The notes beneath the pieces are model-generated. The model saw only the letters and a list, made by a program, of their open reading frames with translations, was not told the DNA's origin and made no database searches. Below are positions 25,448 through 30,996 of a stretch of DNA of 30,996 nt, one piece after another; positions within the stretch are counted from its first letter, which is position 1; each line of letters begins with the position of its first letter. Both the position numbers and the translations under genes were made by a program. Source of the stretch: Bacteroidota bacterium (GTDB lineage Bacteria; Bacteroidota; Bacteroidia; Bacteroidales; F082). Location: the NCBI GenBank assembly GCA_023396415.1, contig JAEWWJ010000087.1:1-30996 (forward strand), written 5' to 3'.

Positions 25448-25607
25448 AAAAATTTAGTGATTTGGGTTTAACAAGCGGCTAAAGTATAAAAAAATGGGTT
25501 GTAGCCCGTAGGCATTGTGAATTTGATGTTGTTCAACATTTTTTGTCTTTACCCCTTCGTCGCTTTGTTTTGGAGACGAATAAAATGTTTTATGAAAATA
25601 ATTTTCA

Positions 25608-26231
25608 CTAATACAAATGTATCAGTGACTTAGAGTCGAAAAATGGCTCATCAAACCAAGTGTTGAGTGGTGTTGTTTGGGCAATCCACCTGCTGGGGAG
25701 TTGATGCAATTCAGATGACAAATCGCCTCCTTTGAGGTAAATGATACCATTGGGTTTGATGTTGCGGCTGCGACCATGAAACGATTTGCCCACCCATCCC
25801 ACAAATTCGGGGAGGTTGGTCACGGCTCGACTGACAATAAAGTCGAATTTTTCTTTAACTTCTTCGGCCCTTTGCCGAATGGCGGCGGCATTTTGTAAAC
25901 CCAAATGTTCGATGGCCGTGTTCACCACCATGATTTTTTTTCCGATGCTGTCAACCAACAAAAATTGTGCATCAGGGAAAAGAATCGCTAACGGAATCCC
26001 CGGAAAACCTCCGCCTGTGCCAACATCCATGATTTTTGTTTGAGGCACAAAGCCAACATATTTGGCAATGGCCAAGCTGTGCAGGACATGGTGCTCATAA
26101 AAATGCTCCATATCTTTTCTCGAGACAAGGTTGATTTTACTGTTCCACTCTAAATAAAAAGGCAGCATGGCCTCCAATTGTTCGAGCTGTCGTGCAGGAA
26201 TTTCTGCAAAATATTTTTTGATGATGTCCAT
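25608..26231 (-). CDS. rsmG: 16S rRNA (guanine-527-N7) methyltransferase
   Basis: RsmG (GidB), 207 residues, the normal length. It methylates N7 of G527 in 16S rRNA with S-adenosylmethionine; loss gives low-level streptomycin resistance in many bacteria. Motifs: KINLVSRKD (32-40), HHVLHSL (47-53), the SAM loop MDVGTGGGFPGIP (68-80), VDSIGKK and VSRAV (133-137), all characteristic. It ends 161 bases before the MFS start; no terminator hairpin is evident between. Upstream is a 281-base gap shared with the divergent glucosaminidase gene. Confidence 0.95.
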   Translation of the reverse strand: MDIIKKYFAEIPARQLEQLEAMLPFYLEWNSKINLVSRKDMEHFYEHHVLHSLAIAKYVGFVPQTKIMDVGTGGGFPGIPLAILFPDAQFLLVDSIGKKIMVVNTAIEHLGLQNAAAIRQRAEEVKEKFDFIVSRAVTNLPEFVGWVGKSFHGRSRNIKPNGIIYLKGGDLSSELHQLPSRWIAQTTPLNTWFDEPFFDSKSLIHLY

Positions 26232-26468
26232 CGTTACAATTAAAGTGTAAAATTAGAAAAAACTTGCAGTCTTGCTCTTGCTTTTTATGATTTGGAGTCT
26301 AAGTCAATCAAAATCACTTCGATTTTAACGCACTTTCATGCAAGAGGTCAAAAACAATCTTCTGGTGAAGCCTTCAATCAAATGTCGAACAGACAACTGC
26401 CACAGCTTGTCGAAGGTTTTTGAAGTTACTAACAATCAATTGTCGGCAAAAACCGGATAAGTTTAGCA

Positions 26469-26496
26469 GTTGTGATGCGCAACTTTGGTACTTTTG
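26469..26496 (+). promoter_or_regulatory. Promoter for the glucosaminidase gene
   Basis: GTTG at 26469-26472 and TACTTTTG at 26489-26496 are separated by 16 bases. The ATG at 26513 follows only 16 bases after the -7 element, so the messenger leader would be about ten bases. It lies inside the upstream extension of the reading frame and so supports the later start. Confidence 0.55.
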
Positions 26497-26512
26497 TAGC
26501 TTAAGAAACATC

Positions 26513-27472
26513 ATGGTATCATTGAAGACAAGTAGGCAAGTTTTACTTTTGTTTGTGTTGAGTTTCTGTTTTGAAGCTCTTTTGGCGCAAAGCAAAACAA
26601 GTGCTGACGATTACATCTTGAGGTTTAGCCCTGTGGCGATGGAAAAAATGCGTGATTTTAAAATTCCGGCATCCATTACGCTAGCGCAAGGATTGCTCGA
26701 ATCGGGCAACGGAAACAGTAAATTGGCTACCCAGGCCAACAATCATTTCGGTATTAAATGCCATAAAGAGTGGTCGGGAAAGACTTTTTTTATGGATGAT
26801 GACGAAAAAAACGAATGTTTTAGAGCCTACAAAAACCCCGACGATTCTTACCGCGATCACTCACTTTTTTTAACCCAAAGGCCTCGTTACGGTTTTTTGT
26901 TTGAACTCAACTTGATGGATTATGAGGCATGGGCAAAAGGTTTGAGCAAGGCTGGCTATGCCACCAATCCCATGTATCCGCAATTGCTAACCCGCTTAAT
27001 TGAAAGACACCAATTGTATCGTTTCGATTCTCTTGCTATGGGACTAAAGCCCTCTCAGCTGATTGCAAGTTCCATTCCGAAACAAGAAAAAACGCCTTCA
27101 ACCTCTGATTTTGAAGTTGTTGGAAAAACAAAATCAGGCAGGTATATACATTCCAACAACCACACCAAGCTTATCTTCGCAATGGAAGGCGATAGGATTG
27201 ATCTTTTGGCTAAAGAGCTGAATGTGTTCAGTTGGCAGCTGGTCAAATACAACGAGCTGCAAAATGATGCCACACTCCATTCCGGTGAGGTTGTTTATGT
27301 AGAAAAGAAGGCACGCAAGTCGAAGCAATTTGAAATGCACATCTTGCAGAATGGCGAAAATTTACGGGATGTATCGCAGCTTTATGGCGTAAGGATGAGC
27401 CGACTCGAGAAAATGAATCACTGGAAAGCAGGCGTTGTCTTACCGGCTGGAACGGTAGTCAGGCTGAAATAG
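26513..27472 (+). CDS. Secreted glucosaminidase with LysM-like repeats
   Basis: A 319-residue exported peptidoglycan hydrolase. Residues 1-26 are a signal peptide ending LLAQS. About 30-175 is a FlgJ/LytG-type glucosaminidase domain: ASITLAQGLLESGNG with the catalytic glutamate at about 63, ANNHFGIKCHKEW, ENECFRAYKNPDDSYRDHSLFL and GLSKAGYATNP. The C-terminal part has two LysM-like segments, GDRIDLLAKELNVFSWQLVKYNEL and NGENLRDVSQLYGVRMSRLEKMN, which bind glycan chains. It would cut beta-1,4 bonds next to N-acetylglucosamine in the wall. I chose ATG 26513, giving the signal peptide; 31 residues of open frame upstream hold the promoter. Ends at a strong terminator. Confidence 0.92.
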   Translation: MVSLKTSRQVLLLFVLSFCFEALLAQSKTSADDYILRFSPVAMEKMRDFKIPASITLAQGLLESGNGNSKLATQANNHFGIKCHKEWSGKTFFMDDDEKNECFRAYKNPDDSYRDHSLFLTQRPRYGFLFELNLMDYEAWAKGLSKAGYATNPMYPQLLTRLIERHQLYRFDSLAMGLKPSQLIASSIPKQEKTPSTSDFEVVGKTKSGRYIHSNNHTKLIFAMEGDRIDLLAKELNVFSWQLVKYNELQNDATLHSGEVVYVEKKARKSKQFEMHILQNGENLRDVSQLYGVRMSRLEKMNHWKAGVVLPAGTVVRLK

Positions 27473-27489
27473 CCAGCTTTTCGAAAGCA

Positions 27490-27521
27490 AAAAAAAATCC
27501 GCTGAAAGGCGGATTTTTTTT
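27490..27521. terminator. Bidirectional terminator between glucosaminidase and DUF4920 genes
   Basis: AAAAAAATCCGC at 27491-27502 pairs with GCGGATTTTTTT at 27509-27520 across a 6-base loop. The A-run and T-run flanks let it stop transcription from both convergent sides. Confidence 0.92.
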
Positions 27522-27540
27522 ACATATATATAAGGTGTTG

Positions 27541-28062
27541 TTATTCTTCAATAATCACTCCCTGTGCTTCGATGGTATATTGCCAAGCGTCTTCGGTAAT
27601 ACTGTCAATATATTCCTGACTACGACCGGCATCTTCGGCGTAATGCTTGAGCATATCCACCGAAATCAACTCCCGTGTTGCCGCACCTTGAACGAAGGCG
27701 GTTTTTCCGGCAGCGTCTTTAGGTACATAAAACGCGTGATCTTTCATGTTTACCATGATAGTTTCACCGTTTCCTAAGTCGAAAGTTAACCAGCAACCGG
27801 TGTGTTGGCAAACTTCGAGGATGGTTCCACTTACTTTTACCGGAATCAGCTCATCGCTATTGATGAGAGATGCAATTTCGGTAACGGGCACTGTTCCTTC
27901 TTTTTCAATTGGGTCGCCAAAACTACCTGTTGAAGGAAGCAGTTCAACCGTTTCTTCGGTTTCGTTGGCTACTTTTTCTTGTGAAGCCGGACTGCCGCAT
28001 GAAAGCATCAAACCAATAAGCAGGCTAAGTAACGCACTGAAAACTAACTTTGTTCTTATCAT
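27541..28062 (-). CDS. DUF4920 lipoprotein
   Basis: A 173-residue predicted lipoprotein. The hydrophobic N-terminus ends in the lipobox MLSC with Cys22; an acidic linker follows. The domain has VSGTILEVCQHTGCWLTF (about 77-94) with C85, H87 and C90, the hallmark of DUF4920, and VNMKDHAFYVPKDAAGK. The paired cysteines could bind a metal or form a disulfide; function is not known. It follows the cytochrome c gene by 7 bases and so is certainly in one unit with it, which suggests an envelope redox or metal role. Confidence 0.88.
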   Translation of the reverse strand: MIRTKLVFSALLSLLIGLMLSCGSPASQEKVANETEETVELLPSTGSFGDPIEKEGTVPVTEIASLINSDELIPVKVSGTILEVCQHTGCWLTFDLGNGETIMVNMKDHAFYVPKDAAGKTAFVQGAATRELISVDMLKHYAEDAGRSQEYIDSITEDAWQYTIEAQGVIIEE

Positions 28063-28069
28063 ACTAAAA

Positions 28070-28534
28070 TTATCTTGGGTTAATCACAACGTCTTTCACG
28101 TCTTCCAGAGTAACAGTACCACCGTTATTTCCGAAAGAGTTTAAAACATAGTTGATTACGGCAACAGCTTCTTCTTTGGTGTCCACTTGTGGAGGCATGG
28201 GGGCGGTGTATGTAACGCCATTTACTACCATAGCTTCGTTTGAACCGTTTAATGTTTGTGCAACAGCTCTAACTTTGTCGGCTAACAAATAGTCGGAATT
28301 TTTCAAAGGAGGAAAAGCTCCAACAATGCCTTCACCGTTGGCTTGGTGACAAACGATACATTTTTCCATATAGATTTTCTTTCCGGCAGCAAAAGGTTCT
28401 TCCTGAACAGCAGCTGTTTCAGTCTTCACCTCTGCTTGCGCAGGTGCTTCAGTTTTTGTCTCGGTGCTTCCACCGCAGCTTTGAAGGGCAGCTAAGCCAC
28501 CGATCAACAAAGCATAAAAGAATGTTTTTTTCAT
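28070..28534 (-). CDS. Lipoprotein cytochrome c
   Basis: A 154-residue predicted lipoprotein (lipobox LQSC, Cys20) with an Ala/Glu/Thr-rich linker and one class I cytochrome c domain. The haem site is CIVCH (C59, C62, H63), the distal ligand is probably M113 in YTAPMPP, and the GAFPPLKNSDYL segment is typical of small monohaem electron carriers. It would sit on the periplasmic side of a membrane and pass electrons to an unidentified partner. It is the first gene of a two-gene unit with the DUF4920 lipoprotein; a full -7 element lies at 28567-28574. Confidence 0.93.
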   Translation of the reverse strand: MKKTFFYALLIGGLAALQSCGGSTETKTEAPAQAEVKTETAAVQEEPFAAGKKIYMEKCIVCHQANGEGIVGAFPPLKNSDYLLADKVRAVAQTLNGSNEAMVVNGVTYTAPMPPQVDTKEEAVAVINYVLNSFGNNGGTVTLEDVKDVVINPR

Positions 28535-28566
28535 TTATTTATGATTTTAAGTGAATTTGAAAGTTG

Positions 28567-28574
28567 CAAAAGTA
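28567..28574 (-). promoter_or_regulatory. Promoter -7 element for cytochrome c-DUF4920
   Basis: The minus strand reads TACTTTTG followed by CA, a full TAnnTTTG match 32 bases before the ATG at 28534. Confidence 0.55.
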
Positions 28575-28801
28575 AATCATTTCATGGAATCATTCTAAAT
28601 AATTAGGTGAATATTCCTCAATTAAGATCAAAAGGTATGAAAATTTTGCGGTGGCACTTTTTAATTCCTGATTTATAAACCGGTTTGCTTTGGGTTGATA
28701 AGGATGACAAAAAATGCTTGATGCTCTTTTTTAGGTTTTGAAATGCAAAAGCAGAAGCCAATTCAAACCCCATGGGTAGTACTTCATTTAATCGCTGAAA
28801 T

Positions 28802-28833
28802 ATTGGCAGTTGTCAAATATTATTCTAATTTTG
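28802..28833 (+). promoter_or_regulatory. Promoter for secDF
   Basis: ATTG at 28802-28805, 20 bases, then TAATTTTG at 28826-28833, followed by CACC. The -7 element is a full consensus match. The ATG at 28887 lies 53 bases downstream, leaving a leader of about 45 bases. Confidence 0.6.
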
Positions 28834-28886
28834 CACCCTCAAAAAAAATGTCAACACTAGAATAAGTAATTTAATCACATTCAGAA

Positions 28887-30996
28887 ATGCAGAACAAAGG
28901 AGCTATCAAAGTCTTTGCAATCGCTTTGGCCATCGTTTCGCTCTATCAGCTATCGTTCACATTTGTGTCCGGAAGGGTAGAGCGCAAAGCAGCGAAATAC
29001 GCAAACAGTGCGGTCGCACATACGCTTGCAACAGAACTTTCAAAAGGTGACCAAGTGACTTTTAATCACTTGCTCGACTCAATCGTAGCAGCACGTGAGA
29101 CCTATTATCTCGATTCGATGGAGAATCAGGTTGTTTATAACATCCTCATTGATAAGTACACATACAGTAAGGTCAAAGAACGGGAAATTAATCTTGGTCT
29201 TGACCTTAAAGGGGGGATGAACGTTGTTCTTGAGGTTTCTGTTCGCGACATCATAAATGCATTATCGGCCAATAGCCAAGATCCTACATTCCGTCAGGCA
29301 ATGGATTTGGCCACACAAAAACAGCAAAACAGTCAAAAAGATTTTGTAACCCTTTTCGGTGAATCATTCTCAGAAGTGGATCCCAACGCACAATTGGCTT
29401 CGATTTTTTTGTATGAGTTTAAAGACAAAGGAATCACCACCAACTCAACCAATGCTGAGGTGTTGGCAGTAATTCGCAGCGAAGCGGAAGGCGCCATTGA
29501 CCGCTCATTCCAGATTCTGCGCACCCGCATTGACCGTTTTGGCGTTACCCAGCCCAACATACAGAAGTTGGCCACCTCAGGCCGTATTCTTGTGGAGTTA
29601 CCCGGTATCAAAGACCCCAAACGCGTGCGCAATCTTCTGCAAGGAACCGCCCAGTTAGAGTTTTGGGAAACCTATAACTTTAGTGATATTTACACCTTCT
29701 TTGATGAAGCCAATGCCCGCTTGGCGGATCAAGCTTCGGGAGATGAAGCTGTTGCAGATGCAAAAACTACTGAAAGCGATGAAAATGCTACAGTTGATGC
29801 CACAACCGAAACAGAAGCTACACCTGCTGATACTACCAAAAGTTTGTTGGATAAAATCAGTGCCGATGCCGACACTACCGGAAAGGATGAAAATTTTGAG
29901 CAATATGCCAAAAAGAATCCCTTGTATGCCGTTTTGATGCCTTCCTACTTTCAAGATGAGTCAGGTAAATTTTTCCCGGGCAACACTGCGAGAGTAGGTC
30001 AAGCCCAAATTAAAGATACTGCCCGTGTAAACAATATGCTTCGCAAAGTTCAAGGTGTTTTCCCACGTAACTTAAAGCTTGCATGGACTGTTAAACCCCG
30101 CAAGGCCTCAAATCAGCCTGACATGCTTGAACTCGTTGCCCTCAAAGGCTCACGCGACAATGCCGCTGCTTTAGGTGGTGAAGTGATTGTAGATGCACGT
30201 CAGGAAATTGACCAAAATGCAAATGCTGAGGTTACCATTCAGATGAATAGCGAAGGAGCTAAAAACTGGAAACGCATTACCGGAGAAAATATCGGCAAGC
30301 AAGTGGCCATCGTTTTGGATGATTATGTGTATTCCTTCCCTGTGGTAAACGACGAAATTCCAAACGGTCGTTCCTCTATCTCAGGTGGTGAAATGACCAT
30401 TGAAGAAGCACAAGATTTGGCTAACATTCTTAAAGCCGGTAAATTGCCAGCTCCATCACGTATTATGGAAGAAGCTGTTGTAGGTCCTTCTTTGGGTCGC
30501 GAAGCTGTTTCAGCCGGTTTGTGGTCATTTGTTCTGGCCTTTATCATGGTGCTCTTCTATATGTGGTTCTTCTACAAAAAAGCCGGTCTTGTTGCCGACT
30601 TTGCTTTGTTGACTAACGTTTTCCTTTTGTTTGGTGTGCTAGCTTCACTGGGTGCTGTACTCACATTGCCCGGTATTGCAGGTATCGTGCTTACCCTCGG
30701 TATGGCTGTGGATGCTAACGTTATCATCTATGAACGTGTCAAAGAAGAACTAAGAGCCGGAAAAGGCATTCGTCTCGCAATTGATGATGGTTATAAAAAT
30801 GCTTACTCAGCGATCATTGACGGTAACGTTACTACTTTGCTCACTGGTATTGTACTTTATGTTTTTGGGACAGGTCCGGTTCAAGGTTTTGCTACTACCC
30901 TCATCATCGGTCTGTTAACCTCTTTGTTTACTTCCATCTTTATATCGAGAATTATTTTCTACTACCTGCTCGACAATAGCAAACCCATTTCGTTTG
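28887..30996 (+). CDS. secDF: Protein translocase SecDF, 5' part (runs off the window)
   Basis: The first 703 codons of a SecD/SecF protein; the frame is open to the last base. It uses the proton-motive force to pull proteins through SecYEG. Residues 7-27 are the first membrane helix, LGLDLKGGM (103-111) the conserved SecD start, LRTRIDRFGV and ELPGIKDP the P1 head. A Thr/Asp/Glu/Ala-rich insert lies at about 280-338. About 540-700 is the membrane part, with LGMAVDANVIIYERVKEEL (about 603-621) holding the proton-path aspartate, and FGTGPVQGFATTLIIG. The SecF half, fused in this phylum, would lie beyond the window. ATG 28887 is the first start after a consensus promoter. Confidence 0.95.
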   Translation, partial: MQNKGAIKVFAIALAIVSLYQLSFTFVSGRVERKAAKYANSAVAHTLATELSKGDQVTFNHLLDSIVAARETYYLDSMENQVVYNILIDKYTYSKVKEREINLGLDLKGGMNVVLEVSVRDIINALSANSQDPTFRQAMDLATQKQQNSQKDFVTLFGESFSEVDPNAQLASIFLYEFKDKGITTNSTNAEVLAVIRSEAEGAIDRSFQILRTRIDRFGVTQPNIQKLATSGRILVELPGIKDPKRVRNLLQGTAQLEFWETYNFSDIYTFFDEANARLADQASGDEAVADAKTTESDENATVDATTETEATPADTTKSLLDKISADADTTGKDENFEQYAKKNPLYAVLMPSYFQDESGKFFPGNTARVGQAQIKDTARVNNMLRKVQGVFPRNLKLAWTVKPRKASNQPDMLELVALKGSRDNAAALGGEVIVDARQEIDQNANAEVTIQMNSEGAKNWKRITGENIGKQVAIVLDDYVYSFPVVNDEIPNGRSSISGGEMTIEEAQDLANILKAGKLPAPSRIMEEAVVGPSLGREAVSAGLWSFVLAFIMVLFYMWFFYKKAGLVADFALLTNVFLLFGVLASLGAVLTLPGIAGIVLTLGMAVDANVIIYERVKEELRAGKGIRLAIDDGYKNAYSAIIDGNVTTLLTGIVLYVFGTGPVQGFATTLIIGLLTSLFTSIFISRIIFYYLLDNSKPISF

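Larger units (their letters stand above)
28535..28886. other. Divergent promoter region between cytochrome c and secDF
   Basis: A 352-base gap that holds a promoter element for each neighbour, one near each end. No convincing gene lies between; a 40-codon frame at 28743-28865 contains the secDF promoter and is not believable. I see no hairpin or riboswitch-like structure in the middle. Confidence 0.6.

Noticed and set aside
26338..26460. 40-codon plus-strand frame before the glucosaminidase gene
   Set aside because: No promoter or ribosome site, no recognisable pattern; likely chance.
28743..28865. 40-codon plus-strand frame before secDF
   Set aside because: It contains the complete secDF promoter, has no start signal and resembles nothing I know.

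Overview
The window is ordinary chromosomal DNA from a member of the Bacteroidota. Four things point there. One protein carries a C-terminal type IX secretion (T9SS) sorting domain. gldF and gldG, which are linked to gliding and T9SS, sit together. The SecDF reading frame has the long N-terminal form seen in this phylum. Nearly every gene start is preceded by the Bacteroidota promoter element TAnnTTTG rather than a sigma-70 -10 box, and Shine-Dalgarno sequences are weak or missing. The order cannot be fixed from the sequence alone. I see no rRNA, tRNA, insertion sequence, phage gene or CRISPR array.

Layout. 1-380 is a gene-free, AT-rich stretch with short repeats. 381-1787 (-) is an MBL-fold/beta-CASP RNase-like protein, transcribed away from 1943-4800 (+), a secreted beta-helix T9SS cargo protein plus a small membrane-anchored protein. 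A strong bidirectional terminator separates these from a (-) pair, a DUF4249-like lipoprotein and cutC (4868-6604). 6841-12191 is a (+) run: panB, an RluA-type pseudouridine synthase, a large metalloprotease/propeller/beta-barrel protein, a PNPOx-like flavoprotein and a lipoprotein. 12211-15802 (-) is gldF-gldG-DUF4340. gpsA (15994-16983, +) faces a Qnr-like pentapeptide-repeat gene (17018-17590, -). 17735-21827 (-) is a translationally coupled operon: DUF4834, YfhO-like membrane protein, glycosyltransferase. rpmH (22059-22205, -) has a textbook promoter and terminator. pepD and an MFS transporter follow (22323-25447, -), then rsmG (25608-26231, -). A secreted glucosaminidase/LysM protein (26513-27472, +) converges on a DUF4920 lipoprotein and a lipoprotein cytochrome c (27541-28534, -). 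secDF starts at 28887 (+) and runs off the end.

How the genes fit together. Most are housekeeping: pantothenate synthesis, phospholipid precursor supply, RNA modification, ribosome, peptide turnover and protein export. The rest serve the cell envelope: T9SS cargo, GldFG, YfhO/glycosyltransferase, peptidoglycan hydrolase, lipoproteins and SecDF. There is no obvious defence island or new multigene system. The candidates most worth a second look are the 938-residue protein with a gluzincin-type zinc motif, a beta-propeller and a probable outer-membrane barrel (8414-11230), the Fur-box-like palindrome in an apparently empty gap (23935-23949), and the palindrome overlapping the rpmH promoter.
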